Origin: Formicarius rufipectus
Lineage: Eukaryota > Chordata > Aves > Passeriformes > Formicariidae
DNA: 64,000 nt
Reading direction: 5' to 3'
Assembly: GCA_013399695.1 (NCBI GenBank)
Contig: VXAU01000760.1
Span: 2,435,366-2,499,365 of the forward strand
The position numbers and the translations under genes are program-made. The notes beneath the pieces are model-generated. The model did no database searches. It had not been told where the DNA came from and saw only the letters and a program-made list of their open reading frames with translations. Shown one piece after another: positions 1 to 13,569 of this stretch. Numbering within the stretch: the stretch's first letter is position 1; every line of letters begins with the position of its first letter.

Positions 1-1739
1 CAGACAGCACTGTGTTAGTATCAGTTCAGTGCCTGACAGCAGCGCAGAAAGCAAACGAAATCTTTAGAATTACTCCTACCAGAGTGGAGAACATGGTTAT
101 GAATGGAGCAGCTCTGGTTCCAGAGTAGGACCACCTGCAGCTCACAGCAGACCATTATTGAGCTGGAAATGATCAGAAATGGACAAGGGTAATTGCAAGT
201 ACAGTAAATAAACAAGAGTGTACGCTGGGAATTGTAAGCCTTGGAGAAAAATCAATTCAGGTGGGAGAGGATAAATACTTAAAACACCACAAGCAATCCG
301 GAGGAACTGATAGATCTGGTATAAGGAAAGAAGAAGAGGCCGTCAAATGAAGCCAGCTGGTGCAAGTTGCAGCTAAAGGAAGGTGGCTGCAGACCTGGGG
401 AAGTCCTTGCCAAAGTACCTTGTACTTTGTAGCATACTTTGTATGGTACACAGCTGGCTTCAGGGGCGACTGACTCCATGTGGAGTTCATGGGCAGACCC
501 TTACACTTGGTTTGCAATGTGGCAGAAATTTGGGGCAGGTGAGGTAAATTGCAGGTATTTAGAATAAAGATTTACAGTGTGAACCAAAGGGCTGCAGAAT
601 GAAGTGTCACATGCTAGGCTGTCAGCCAGCTGGGTGGAGCATGGACACAAGTTCAAGTGGGTTACACCTTCCTTTTCAAGGAGCACAGTGCAGAATGACT
701 ACATCCCAAAAAAGGTTCCTAATTTCCTGCCAGTACATCTGTCAGCGTAAAGACCCCGTATCTATAGCAGGAAGAACAACAGTAGTTTAGGAAGGGACCT
801 CTGGAGGTCACCTGGCCCAGTCCCCTGCTCCACACAGGACCAACTTCAAAGCTACACAAAGATTCCCAGGACCTTGTCCAGTCCAAGAGAGGGACAAACC
901 AGTTTATAAAGTGGTACTGAATGAGGCAGCAAGGACTCCCCTGAGGTTTAGTGTTCAGAGTAGCATAAAAATAGGCTGAACAGAGAAATTAACTTCATCT
1001 CTAATAGATGAGTCCTGGAAGGAAAAAGCAAAAGCACAGCATGGGCAAATAATTTAAAATCCAAATTACAAGAAAAAATAACCAGAGGTGGGAGAGGTTG
1101 TTACAATTGAAAGAAAGCACACTGAGCTAAACTGCCCTCCTGCTCACATGTATAATTCTCACTACACATCATCTCAGCACACTTTTTTTTTTTTTCTTTT
1201 TAAATTATTTGTATTCATATAACCCCTGGGCCACACACTTGAACAGAAAAGGGAGAGATTTCCGATGATCCATCTCTTCAGCACTTTTGCACAACTGCAA
1301 CTCACTCATGAGCTCACAATATCAATTGCAAGTGTTGTATCAACACTACACTTACAAAATTTCAGGGTTTGGATGCCAGAAATCTGCTTTCAAAAACATT
1401 TATATTGCAACGACTTATCAGAAAAAGACTAAGCTGCTACGATCATTTGTTTGAGGCAGGTAAGGGAAGATGTTAAACTAGCCTGCTCTAAAAAACATTC
1501 ATACTCTCCCATTTCAGGCAAGCAGTAATGATGTTAATTTAACAGTATAAAAACATTTCAAGGCTCAGTGCTTGTATTTATCAACAGCATCACAGCACTG
1601 GCAGACACCATTACTGCATTCACAAGTTCAAAAGAAAACACAGACTAGCAAAATCATAATTTTTAGTTTGAACCAGTCTTGCTTTCCTCAGAAAACAAAC
1701 AACCAACCCACCCCCTGCCAGAGCACCACAGACACATAC
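1..1739 (-). other. FAM124B: FAM124B intron (partial)
   Basis: Non-coding sequence downstream, in gene direction, of the FAM124B coding exon. The intron opens with a good donor, CAG|GTATGTG, at 1739. No exon resembling the C-terminal half of FAM124B is visible in any frame, so the last exon lies left of the window. It contains a CR1 fragment near 788-905 and a 13-T run at 1183-1195; otherwise I see nothing in it. Confidence 0.8.
788..905 (-). mobile_element. CR1 LINE fragment
   Basis: On the plus strand this reads as the reverse complement of the CR1 3' region: 'gaagggacctctggaggtca', then 'cctggcccagtcccctgctc', then a 'ccttgtccagtcc' block. This is the familiar bird CR1 end. The fragment is short and 5'-truncated, and its edges are approximate. 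Confidence 0.8.
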
Positions 1740-2468
1740 CTGAAGCAGAATTGTATTTCCTTCATAGTCCTGTGTTTGCCACCTGGTGCTGCTGATGGGA
1801 ATACACTGGTTAGGCAGGAGGGGCACCAGCTGCCCGATTTCTTGCACCTTGAACTGTAAGGCTGACGACTCCCTGGGCTCAGCAGCCACCCCGATGGGCA
1901 GCTGCTTCAGGCAGAGCTGCACAGCCACGTGCTGGGTTGCATGCAGCACAAAGACAGAGAAATTACTCTTCTGCATAGTTGCTTCTTTCTGTAGGATCAT
2001 CTCGTAGAGCCTCACGGCATCCTCATAGTTATCAAAGCTGCAGTAGAGGGTGACACGCAGGATTTCGGGGCCGCAGTGCACCCGTCTGATGCCCCACACA
2101 GGCAGCTGGTCATCCAGGGCATAGAAGTCCTGGTGAGCTGGGGCATAGGGGTGGCTTTGCCCATTAGCAATCTGGGCACGCTGGTGACGCCAGGGTGGGC
2201 ACTGGAATTGCTCATGCACCTGGAAAATCCGCTCTTCTCCCAAGTCCTCGTGTAGAAAAAGGAGAACAGATATTCCGGGAAAGCCGTAGCTTCTCTTGGG
2301 GCATCGCTCATAGTATTTCGATGGAGTGATTCTCTCAGACACCAGGAAAAGGCGAACGTCCAGGCAGATCCACTCCAAAAGCCGATCCAGAGTTTGCTGC
2401 AGAACAAATGAGTGTCCCAAATGGGCAAGAAGATGCACAGTCATCAGAGACTCTGCTCTGTCATCCAT
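1740..2468 (-). CDS. FAM124B: FAM124B, first coding exon (243 codons)
   Basis: N-terminal part of FAM124B, one of two vertebrate FAM124 paralogues; as I recall Pfam places the conserved region in a glyoxalase-like FAM124 family. The molecular function is not established. The frame is open from the ATG at 2468 to a CAG|GTATGT donor at 1740/1739, and the ORF runs on only by reading into the intron. Recognisable blocks include TVHLLA (about residues 10-15), GISVLLFLHE, LRVTLYCSFDNYEDAVRLYE, LQFKVQEIGQLVPLLPN and ISSTRWQTQDYEGN, which match human FAM124B closely from memory. Human FAM124B is about 455 residues, so roughly half is here. The start is supported by the human N-terminus (MDE...) and by a splice acceptor 11 bases upstream. 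The gene lies next to CUL3 on the same strand, as in mammals. Confidence 0.93.
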
Positions 2469-2502
2469 TGCAAAGGCTCCTGGTAAATAAAAACAGACAA
2501 AT
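2469..2502 (-). other. FAM124B: splice acceptor and short 5' UTR of FAM124B coding exon
   Basis: Reading the minus strand, a pyrimidine-rich tract (TTTGTCTGTTTTTATTTACCAG) ends at 2480 and is followed by 11 bases and then the ATG. This is a near-ideal 3' splice site, so the ATG exon is probably 1740-2479 and preceded by at least one non-coding exon. Its partner donor cannot be fixed. Plausible minus-strand donors lie at about 4741 (AAAG|GTGAGA), 7612 (AAAG|GTAAGC) and 12031 (TTAAG|GTGAGT). Confidence 0.65.
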
Positions 2503-4492
2503 CGGTGCCTTCCCTCTCCTTCTACTATTATAACAAGAGTACACTCTAAGACTTGAAAAGCAAATTCAGACTTCTACAGGCTTTGCAACAACCTGATGAA
2601 ATACATGGGTAAGCACAGTGAACGTGCACGAGGTGGCAGGTGAAGAGTGACAAGGTTTTCAGTGAGCAGTCCCAGCTCACTCGCATCACAGCAGAGCTCA
2701 GCTGAACGCTCAGTTCTGTCTCCTGGAACTGGAGATCTGCTCACTGTGTACATGCAGCTGAAGTGTCCAGAAACAGCTCTGTGTCCCACAGTCTCTCACA
2801 GGCAGGGCAGCAGAGATGAACAGTGCTGAAATATAAGAGCTTTTCTGAGACAAGATGGTGCTGTAGGTGGACTTGTTGTCAGCAGTGGAAGTGGATGCTC
2901 CAGATCCAGCCCAGTCCCACCAGTGAACATGCTGGTACAGTCACCACCTTTTGCAAAGGTGACGTGGCACTCATGTCTGAAACCCCTCAGCATGTTCTCT
3001 GGTAGTCAGCAGGTTGGCTTTGGCTCATTGTGAAAAGCTTCTGATCTCTGCAAGTCACGCCCTTCTGGGGCATACAGATAAGCTGTTCTTTAAAAACAAG
3101 GAAGGAAAACAAACTAATAAAACAAAAGAACCCAACCATGTGAACACAATAGATAACAATAAGGGCAGATATGAATCAGCCTCAGGAAAGAGGAGCTTTA
3201 GGGAAAAACCTCGATTCCTAGTTACGCCCCTCACAACACAGGCATCTCGCCACCTAATTGGAAACCAGGTCCTGGTTACTGTAGATAGCCCATAGAAACT
3301 GGGTACCAGGTTTCCCTCTTTTAGTGCACTGTTTGCTTCTTTTTCCTCATTTTTTATGCTGAGATGCCCATGTAATCAGTAGCCTTAAGCAAAGTCCAAG
3401 TTTTTTCTCTTGCTCTTTGGGTTTACATATTTGTACTTAATTTATCTTACTGTGTAAGCCACAATAGGAATGCTGAAAATACACCTCTTTCCATGTCTCT
3501 TCTAGTGTCTGGGCAACAAATCACACTGTCCCTTCATGTCCTTATTTGCCAGCCCAGGAGCAGCACATAGAGATCAAGCCAACCACCATTTCCTATACAC
3601 AACTGCTCCCACTGCAACCCTCCCATTGCAACCAGTATTTAAATCAAAAATTTAAAACTGGGGCCTCTGATGGTGTATCCAGCTCCACCTAATTAAGAGC
3701 AGCACAATTCTCTGTGCTGACATGCCAACTTCTCTCTCAAACAGCCAGGCACACAAAGCAATGCTTCATTATGGAGAAATCCCAGCATTAATCAGTCTGC
3801 TATTAATGAACTATTTCAATATGACTCTATATTCAACTGAACAAAATATCCAAGGTCTAAAGGTACAAACAGCAATGCTTTGGTTTCCTTTTATGGAGAT
3901 CCTTCTCACTGGTAGAAACTCACAGTCATGCTTTAAAAACTGCACTGACACCCATGTACAATAAAAAGACTGTCTAGAAAATGACAAAAATTAATTTGCA
4001 CCCACCTGCAACACTTCAAGCAAGTAAGAACTACTGTTGGGAGGGACACACAAAAAAATCCAGCCTTCAAACAATTGCAGGAAGAGAGTGAAGAGTGCAA
4101 GTGGTCAATACATTAAAACCTTCTAGATGAGGTCTAAACAGCACAGTTTCACTAAAATATGGAAAAGGAAATGATTCATCAGCTCTTTGCTAGAGGGCAG
4201 GGGCAGGCAGTCATCTGCTTTCCTTCATGTGAAGGGGAATTTTGCCTGTGCAAGAAAACATGGAAACTAAGAAAGTTCTCCAGGGCTTGGTTTGTGGCTG
4301 GAAGCAGCTCCAGGCTCCCATGGGTAGCTTTCCCCCACCTGCACAGTCGCTCCCTGCCCAGGTGACCCCGCTGTGCTGGGGCTACACTGCAGTGCTGATA
4401 CCTGCTCGTAATGTGAGCTCCGGCAAAGCAGCTGTGAGGAGCGAGGGCTGGGGAGCCGGGAGAGGGCGGGTTAGGGAATGGTGCAGGTACCG

Positions 4493-4511
4493 CCTCTCTC
4501 TCTCTCTCTCC
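4493..4511. repeat. (CT)n microsatellite
   Basis: A run of about nine CT units, immediately right of a G-rich segment (GAGCCGGGAGAGGGCGGG). It is a short simple repeat. Confidence 0.95.
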
Positions 4512-7065
4512 AGTTCCCACTGTAGCCAGGGGAAGCCAAATTGTTTTCCTGATGGACGGGTGCCTCCCACAGAGACTGTGAGGGTGAACAGCATGGCTCC
4601 TGTGGCTGCCAACCATCTCGAGAATCACTGCATTGTACAACAGCCAAAAACATGAGCCTATTCCCAAAAAGGGTTAAATCCTGAACCGTGCCGCCAGCTG
4701 TTTCTTCTGTGTGTGCTGGGGTGGGACAGGGTAACAATCTCACCTTTGAACTCTACCTGATGGAGCTGCCTAGAGAACAGTTTTAGGCCTGATTGTCAGC
4801 TCTCCAGCAGCTCCAGGTCAGGGGCAGCCACCAGTCCTACCACAAGGAGCATGAGATGAACAGAACCTCAGCCTCTGCCTGATCATCTCCCATAGAGGAG
4901 GGAGCCCCACCACCCACCCTAAGCACCATCTGGCAGAGGAGCACTCTGCTCTTCTTCCACTTGCTTGGACAAGTAAACGACCATGGGGAAGGGCTCAAAT
5001 CCGTAATCCTCAGCCTCAGACAAGGGTATTCTCCTGTCTATCTCCAATCTATTGCCCTCCTCAGCTCCTAAACCTTGGGATAAAGCCAGGGTGCCATGGC
5101 CCTCACTGCTGCAGCCTGGTGAATTTATACCTTCTGTCCACTGCTTTTCTCAGAGGCACCAAACAGGTCTTGGGTGGCAAAGTGTTGATTGCCATCAGAA
5201 CACAGTACTGGCTTTCCTTTTCCTACAGGATCCAGCAAAAGTGCTGATTTCACTCCGATCCCTGGATGGAATGAGTCCTTGACTTCCTCTCTGCTTCCTC
5301 TTCCCCCAGCGTTCCAGTTTGGCTGCCAAACGGAAAGGCACATTATTCATAGTGACCTACTGAACAAGCCAGGAAAGATTTCTCTAAGAGATTAGAAAAA
5401 TAGCAGTGAGATCCTATGTGAAAAGTCACTTTACTGAGGAGAGGAGAAGGGGGGTAATTCTCACGTTGTACCCAAAAAATTATATTGGAGCCCCATTCCC
5501 ACGTGGCACTGACTGGGAACACAGCAGAACACACTGCAAGCTGCTGGGGCAGCCCAGCTGGGTGTGAGAGCAAGTCAAGTATGAGTATTTGTATGTAGCA
5601 CTAACATATACCGGTAAGCTCTGCACAAAATAAAGTCCAAAGGTAAACAACTAACAAACACTTCATTGTATGAAGGCTCAGAGAATACTGTATGTCTAAA
5701 ATACTACAGTGGAAAGGTACAGAAAAATAATAAAAAACTCCTTTTCGCAATGAATTCTTAAGATGTGCCTGGTCCTCTGTGCTGCTCAGTGCCCCTTGCT
5801 CTAGCTCACACCAAGACTGATAATACATCACAGGATTTAATAAGTTCATAGTAACATCTGTAAGAAAGGTACTTTATTAGGATTATTAGAACGTAATTAA
5901 CTTGAGAGAGACTGGCTATGAATTACCTAAGCACCTCGGGAAAAGGCCTCATTAAATACATGCCATGACTTGGCTTCCTAACTTCTTTAAAAATACGACT
6001 TTTTTTTGGTTTACACCAATCTCAAGCTCTGCCTATAACAAGGACAAAACTAAATTAATATGCTAAATGACAATTATGTACAGCATAGACAGTACTGGGA
6101 CAAAAATCAGGATTAAGGCCTTACTGGACTACAATAAATCTTTTCAAAGAGTTTCTCTCTGGCTCCAAACCTTGTGATTCCAGTTCACCATCACTTTGGA
6201 GGAAAATAAAGAGCCAGTGCCCGAAAGAGCAAAACCCCATCTAACCTGCTGCTTTTATTTCATCGGACTTCTCTCCCAAACGATTCTTGTCACTTCCTTT
6301 TAACCAGCTGAGAAACAGTAGGAATCCAGCACAGGTCTGTCAGCAGACACAGACAATACAGAGAGTGCTCCACCACACGCTGTGAGTCAGGATCCAGGCA
6401 CGTACACACACAAAAAAGACAAGGAAAGAAAACGCAGTGATGAAGAGGAGCGGGCTGGGGAGGTGGCTGTGGCTGCAGCCCTCCCAGAGTCCACACACCG
6501 CGACCTGAGACCCCTGCCGAGAGAAACACTACGCTGGGAGATGCACAGACAAGGCAGTTTCCAGACCCACAGGAGATAAAATGTAAACTAAAATAGGAGA
6601 GGTTCCTCCTGACTCTCAGCCACAGTGGCCAAGGGAACGGGAATTCTCGTGGCACGACAGGACACGCTGTCAGGGAGACATCTAGGATTAAACTGTGCTT
6701 TCCCTGCACACTTAGTGACTGTATTAACAAAGTAAAGGGAAGAAGTTATCCTCAAGCAACACAGGATGGGGAAAGCGCAAGGCTGAGAGAGCACTGAGAC
6801 ACAAACTTCCTATTGGTAACACATGTTATTAAAAGGTCCTGCATGTCCTTGGCTGGCTTCTGTATTCGGCTCCCACCAAATCCGGGCTACATATTCTCAG
6901 CCAGATACAGGGCACTTGCAGACAGACCCATTCTTCTGCAGTTTTCAGTTTGTCTAAAATATTTAAAAAAAACCCCCTAGACACTCCATGCACCTAAACC
7001 AAGATCCACTAAATATAATGAGCCAGCCAGAGGTTATGTCAAAGCTGAGCATTCAATAACAAAGA

Positions 7066-7412
7066 GAGATCACAGAATAGTTCACTTTGAAAGGGACCAC
7101 AGTGGGTCATCTGGTCCAAACTCCAAGCTCAAGCAGGGTCATCCCAGAGCACACAGCACATGATTACATCCAGATAGTTGAATATCTCCAGTGAGGGAGA
7201 CTCCACACCGTCTCTGGGTAACCTGTTCTAGTACACGGTCACTTGCACAGTAAAGAAGTTCTTTCTCACATTCAGGTGGAACTTCCTGTGCATCAGTTTC
7301 TGCCCATTGCCTCTTGTCCTAGTGCTTGGCATCACCAAGCAGAGCCTGTGCCATCCTCTTGCCACCCTCCCTCCCTTCAGACACTTACATACATTGATGA
7401 GGTTCAGTTCAG
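7066..7412 (-). mobile_element. CR1 LINE 3' fragment (about 345 bp)
   Basis: The plus strand shows the reverse complement of a CR1 3' end. It begins with 'atcacagaatagttcacttt', passes through 'gaatatctcc' and 'gagactccacac', and continues with 'tcttgtcctagtgcttggca' and 'ccatcctcttgccaccctcc'. The element therefore lies on the minus strand and is 5'-truncated. It is moderately diverged, consistent with an old avian insertion. Confidence 0.88.
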
Positions 7413-9280
7413 TGTGGGACAAAGGGGGAGCCAGTTTGTCTACATGTGAATTTAAGTGCTTTGCTTCAGGGACTCATTTCTGAAAGATTTAACATAGCAA
7501 CTTTTATATAAATTACACCTCAATTAAAAACCTTCCAGAAAAAAAACCCAGGTAGATCTAAACAAAACTGAGACTTACAGGGCCCAGTGAAGTGTTTGTT
7601 TAATCAGCTTACCTTTAGCATTGTTGAAGACAACTCAAAGCAAAATTCTTGGAAGACCAGCAGCAGTCACTGAGTGAAACTGCACCCTGCCGAGTGCTAA
7701 TAAGAGCAAGTCCCCAGGAGATGGTGAACTCGCCAGTAAGGACAAGTTCCAGTTTAAGAAACAAGTCTGACCTACACAGTGTGAAGGCTTCTAATTACTC
7801 GCTCTCCCGAAGGCAACCTTCCTGAGATACAGAATAAAATACCCCGAATTCTAATTAAAAAAAACAGTCTTGGCCTGGATCCCACATTATGTTGGAATTG
7901 CAGATTTGCATAATTAAGTTGATACCAAATGCTGTGACAGACAAGCTGCAGATTATTAGCCTCATCTTTAACAGAATTTCAAAAGAAGCAATATCCAAAC
8001 ATCAAACAAAGATATGAATCTCAAGGTCTAGGAAATTCCAGTGTTATTGGGATTTGGGGCATGTGCTAGCAAACTTTGCACAGGATAAGGTGCATGAAAT
8101 CAAGAGCCATAGTAAGGCTCCACCAGGCTGTAATGTGGCATTACTTTGAGGACTTCAGGACTTCCTATTGTGATTTTTTTCCTCCCAAGAACAGGACTGC
8201 TGAAAGACTACTCATAAACAGGGGATGGAAGTTGCATCTACTGGTGGATCCCCCTTCCCTCCCTTGCAGCTTCTCCTCAGGCAAACAGGAGCATGTGGCT
8301 CCCAGACTACCACCTCTCCAGACAACTTCCTTGTCTTGTCCACAGCTAATCCAGGTCAGCAGTTTCAGGACTCATGAAGTGAAACAGGCCCACCTCTCCT
8401 AATCAGCAATATGCTCGAGGACAAACAGCTGCTGAAAGCAGGCAGCCAGATACTGCTGTGTTAGTTCCAGTCACACTACGTGGGCAAAATTTTCTTTGGT
8501 CAGTTTGTGTTTGAGAAGACTGAAAAACCCGAAGTACCTGCCTGGACCTCACTGACTTACTGCGGAATGAGGGAGAACTATTATGCTGCCATACACCAGT
8601 TCATGAGTGTACTTCCCTAAAAAAGGCTGGGCTGTCCTTGAAACACTTGGCTCAGTTTCAAAGGTTGTAAAAGCACAGACATTCACATTACCATAGTTAC
8701 ATCTAAGTTCTTTAAAGCAAGGACTAATGCTGTGGCTTTCTACATACAGGGTAAGTACAAGGTGGTCACAAGTGAGACTCCAGATACTAATCCAATGAGA
8801 ATAAATAAATACGACGAAAAACAAGAGGGTAAAAACCCCAGCAGACTAAACATGATCCTAACAGCCTATCTGGACAGAAAGCATAATTGTCCCACGATAT
8901 GAAACCACATCCATGGATTTTCAGAGCACGCTTGCTACTGCTGAAGTGCAGAAGATGCCAAAGAAGCTAAAGATGCTTAGAAGGTGCAGAAGCAAGAGTA
9001 GTTTGAGAACCTGGATCCTATCTTCTAATTTTTGGAACAGTACTTTCCCTCTTTTCTGTCTATTACTCACCAATTCCCAGCTAAAAGCTTATTTTTCCTT
9101 TGCTCTTCATTTTATGATGCCATTATTACCTGAGCAGGTTGACTGTAAATATCATTCCATACTTTGTTCTGTATCACAACTGCCAGACAAGCGCAGAGTG
9201 GTGCAGTTTTAGACATTAAACCCTCACTCAGGTTTCAGCTCAGAAAAGACTAACAGCTTAATTTGAATCAAGGCTTCCTG

Positions 9281-9389
9281 GAAGCAAGTTTATACTTGCT
9301 TCTTCGTGGAATCTGCTTCCCTGGAGGAATACAATTCCCAGCTCCATCCAAGAGCGCAGTGAGTAGCAATTCCTCCAAGGGAACAAGCA
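9281..9389. repeat. nested inverted repeats
   Basis: GAAGCAAGT (9281-9289), a 4-base loop, then ACTTGCTTC (9294-9302) form a perfect 9-bp hairpin. Just to the right, TGCTTCCCTGGAGGAAT (9314-9330) is matched in reverse complement by 9369-9389, with small insertions. Origin unknown; it could be a remnant of a small DNA transposon. Confidence 0.7.
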
Positions 9390-9665
9390 AGTGGGATCTC
9401 CCTTTGCAGAGCACTCAGCACTAAATTATGCAGCCTGAGGCTTGGGATGAACTCCTACAGGTGTCAACAGGCTTGTTACCCAGTTAAGGCTGGAACAGAA
9501 ATCAATCAACAGCAATGGTGTTGGTCAATGTGCTGTTGTTATAGCACTGCTCATAGGAAAGTGCTGTGCAGTCAGCAGGAGAGAAGCACCTGTGGTGAAT
9601 GCACACGAGAGGGATCTTGCAAAAGCTCAGGGCTAAAGAATCCAGAGGGTAACTTGGTTTAGTGC

Positions 9666-9708
9666 GTTGGTGCCACCCCTGCCCAGTGAATATCACAAGG
9701 GCACCAAC
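9666..9708. repeat. perfect 9-bp inverted repeat
   Basis: GTTGGTGCC (9666-9674) and GGCACCAAC (9700-9708) are exact reverse complements separated by 25 bases. I recognise no function. Confidence 0.75.
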
Positions 9709-12700
9709 CAGCTGCTCACTTCTGACTGATGGACCTGGAGAATGAGCTGTAGTTCCGGTGTGATTCTGCCCAATGCAGCACTTGATGTTAAGAGCCTCTA
9801 TACAGCTGAAAAATCATAGTTCATTATTAAAAGGCATCACTCAAAGATCATGAAAGATGCACAGGAGATACTATTTCTCAAAGTCTTGAAAACAGGGTAA
9901 TTTGGGGAGGGCTAAGTCCCTCCCTGATTTCCACAATAGGTGTTTCCTTATAAAGGCAATAACTAGTGAGCCCAAGCCCTGTCATATAACTGCAGAACAG
10001 CTGCTGGAACAACAGAGCTCTAGGCCCAGGATTTCAGCCTAGACAGCATTGTTAGTATTTTTCTGTTCATTTCTTAAAATCCACTCCAAGTTCAAGATAC
10101 ACAAGACTCCCCGTACATGCTAAAGCTCACAGGTTACCCAACTCTGCAACACTTATCCAAAGAGGTGGTTACAGTAGATGGAAATAAATAAGTAGGTAAT
10201 AAATAATAATCGTAGCATGCATTATCACTGCTAACTAATTCACAGACTTTCTGTGTTCTTTGGAAGTCTCAAAGTTTTTTTTCAGCTTCTAAGGAAGCCG
10301 AAATTTATTCAAGAAATAAAATCTGGTATTATAACTTAAGAAGGTGCCCCATGACTAGATTGAAGTCATGATTTTCATATTAAATTACAGGTCTGACAGT
10401 GTTTTTCTTCACATAACTCTCAGTCCTCATTTACCTCGTCCTTAAACATGCCATACTACATGGGAAAAGAAGCTGTTTTTGCTGCCCTGGGGCAAGAGGT
10501 CCAGTCATGTCCAGCTACACCAAACATGAACCACAGCACACCTTGGGAGACCACTCTGCACTCTCAGAACAAGAGGTAGGTGTGTCACTGTTCACTGCCT
10601 GTTTGTCACAGTTGTTGGTTAAAGTTTTATCATTATTTCCATTTGAAACAGCATCTTTACATAATTACATTTACATTCACTTCTGCAATGCCAGAGTTAA
10701 AACACAGATAAAGCCAGCTGAAAGATTCAGAACATGCAACACAGTCTGTGGGCACAGCCTAGGAATGTTTTCCTACCCACTGAAGGACAGGCGAATTATT
10801 CTCTTCTCCTTATCAAGCTTTCATTTGGATGGATATAAAGTTCAGCATTTTAAAATCTTCTTACATTTCAGAAGACAGAGGAATCAATTAACTCACACTT
10901 CAGATTGAGCACACTGGTCACTTCATTTACTATCCCAGAAATCAAAATGAATGTTAACAGAAACACAAGACACCACCTGTACTGCCAGTCCAGTTCTAGG
11001 CTGTCAAACCCTCCCTCCAAACCACAGGGCCTCTGGGAAGAGGCTGTTAAGGATCAGAGTCCACCTCTAACTACCGTGAGGAGCAAAGCAGAACTAAGGA
11101 GTTCACATGAGCTCTAAAGGTTCTGGCCAGTCTTGGACACGCAGAGCCACAAGGAGTTCCAGTTTTTGCTACTTTGAAAAAATTGGAACCCCATCTCAGC
11201 ACAGACTGATCCCCTATTCATCATGAAAGGCTCTATTAGTATATATACATACATATACATTTCACATCTAAGGTACTATAAAATTTGATTACAATACATG
11301 TGAATAAAAATACTTGAGTTATTCAGCATAATTAGTGCAATGTTTCTGTTTTTACAGGTGCAGGAAAATAAATCTGAGTCAGGTGCCAATTTTCAATGAG
11401 CAGCAGTAAAGAGAACACACTGTATTGCACTGAGAGCTTTAGGGTCAACAGGGCAAAATTTGTCTTTAGGAAAGGGGGAAAGGATCGCATTCAGGAGAAG
11501 CTCAACATTCTAGACTGGTCAGCTTAGGAGACATGCTTAGCATTCATTTGGTCTGTAGCCTGTGGGGAAATTGTATGGATTAATTCTAGGAGACACAAGG
11601 AGCAAATCAAAGCTGTGAAGGTGCCTCCAACATGGAAAAGCGCAAGAACTCCATCAGGGATCCACAGGATTATCTTATTTGTTATGATGGTAAATTAAAC
11701 ATACTCTCCCCATCCTCTTAAAGTTGTCCACAAGTGCCTACATATCTTCAAACAGCTATAAAACTGAAAACCTACTTTAAACATTCTGAAGAATTAAACT
11801 CCACGTTTATTAAGTCTTGTTACTGCATTTAACTGTACGTTAATGCAAACTTATTAATTACATTCATGCATGTAACTACAACCCTACTAATGAAATTTTA
11901 ATACAATTACAATGAAGTTTTAAGTGGAAATTAAGAAAGGAAATAAAATGAAATTAGATAAGGTATTGCAGATTTCTACTGTGGATTGTAGATGAAATCC
12001 CACTAACGTACAAACATATGAATAAACTCACCTTAAGCAGAGCCCTACTAATGTCTTGCTCTTCTGCCTGGAGTTTTCAGTCTCCATCTTTCAAGTCCTC
12101 AGTATGACAATCTCATCGTTCAGTGGTAAAGGGCACATTTCTAAAAAGTGACTTCAACTCCTGAACAGTGTCTTCAAAATTCTATTAAAATGGAAACTAT
12201 ACTCTTTGTTACTGAAGATTGCCAGAAGAGTATCAGTTGGTGATGGCTAACACTCTTGCCCACATAGCTTGTAAAAAACCATCCTTAAACACATAATGAT
12301 GCAGTCATTCGTGTAACACTCAGGCTCAGAAGTAGGAAGCTTCAGCTGATGCACAGCAAAAGTACAGTGGCAACGTGAAGAACAAAGTCCTCTTGTCCCA
12401 AACCACAACACTAATGTCTCTATAACCTTTAGAAGGTAAAGCATTTGAACCTGTTTCTCCCCAAAAAGCATATGAGAAAACATTAACATGCAACGTCACA
12501 ACATTCAAACTACTGAAGAATAAGATAGTGCATAAAAGGAAACCTTCATACTGGTACATGGAAAAGTGAATTCCATTTTGAGAATGACTTTTCTGATTAC
12601 TTTAAACAAACAAACAAAAAAAATCAAAACACCAAATCAACTCCAAACTGTATTTCGGATTATTCTGTGGCTAAACAATGACCACATCTCTAATGAACAT

Positions 12701-13569
12701 TTGCATATACTGTGAAGAGACACTAGTGTTCTAGTAACAGCCAGCAAATACCTTTTCAGAAGGGCTGATGGCCCAGCTGATTTCTTTTGGGGCTAAATTC
12801 TTGATGGACAAGGGCAGGAAAGTCCCTCAGACACCTCCCCCCTCTGATGTCTCAAAAACTAGTGAGAGTGTGTGTTGGGGTGTGCAGTAACTTAAGTAAA
12901 ACTTCATAAAAAACCTTACAGTCAGTCACGCTAAAATATCACCCTAATTCCATCTATCACCCACAATACTCAGGATTTGTATCTCAACAGGCTGGAGAGG
13001 TAAAATTGTGACACAAAACATTCTCCAGTCACATCAGTACATTGCTCCAGCACCACACACTTGTTTAACAGAGCTCGTCAAGAAGTGCTCTGGCAGAACT
13101 ACAATGCTCTACAACCAAGCTTCTGTTTCAATTTCAGCTCTACATATTGGAAAGCCCACTCCAACAATGTTTTTCAAGATCTATGCATGAAAGCAATGTC
13201 AACCAAGACAAAAAATATCGTTTTGAATTAAATCAGAAAAATAGCTACAGCTGGAAAACCATGTAATATGTGCATTGGAATGTCAGAAATACGGTTTAAT
13301 AAAATCTGCAGTACAATGCACACTTGAAAATTTCCAACTACAAGAAAAACGATGCCACTAAACTGCTATTTTTAATATATTTTTGCAGCATGCTGTCAAG
13401 AATAAAAAAGTTCCAGGGTAAAACCTAAAAATTTCATTACAGTAACAGTTTTTTACTGCATGTTTAAATTGTGTTTTTAAAAACAAATAGTGCACGCTGG
13501 CTTCACTTTAATCTCCTGAAATATGCACTTATGATGGGAAGCCCTGGGGCTACAGATCCATCTATGATG

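Larger units (their letters stand above)
2503..13569. other. FAM124B upstream region and CUL3-FAM124B intergenic interval
   Basis: No coding exon can be supported on either strand. The short ORFs here have no recognisable protein content. The interval holds a (CT)n run near 4493, a CR1 fragment at about 7066-7412, inverted repeats near 9281-9389 and 9666-9708, and AT-rich sequence from 11.2 to 13.5 kb. It probably includes an unseen FAM124B 5' UTR exon and promoter, and may include the distal CUL3 3' UTR. A moderately GC-rich segment at about 4300-4620 is the most promoter-like stretch but is not a clear CpG island. Confidence 0.6.

Noticed and set aside
6290..6730. 146-codon minus-strand open frame
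   Set aside because: Cys/Leu-rich translation without recognisable domain, splice context or homologous look; consistent with chance.
10507..10908. 133-codon plus-strand open frame
   Set aside because: No recognisable motif and composition like the surrounding intergenic DNA.
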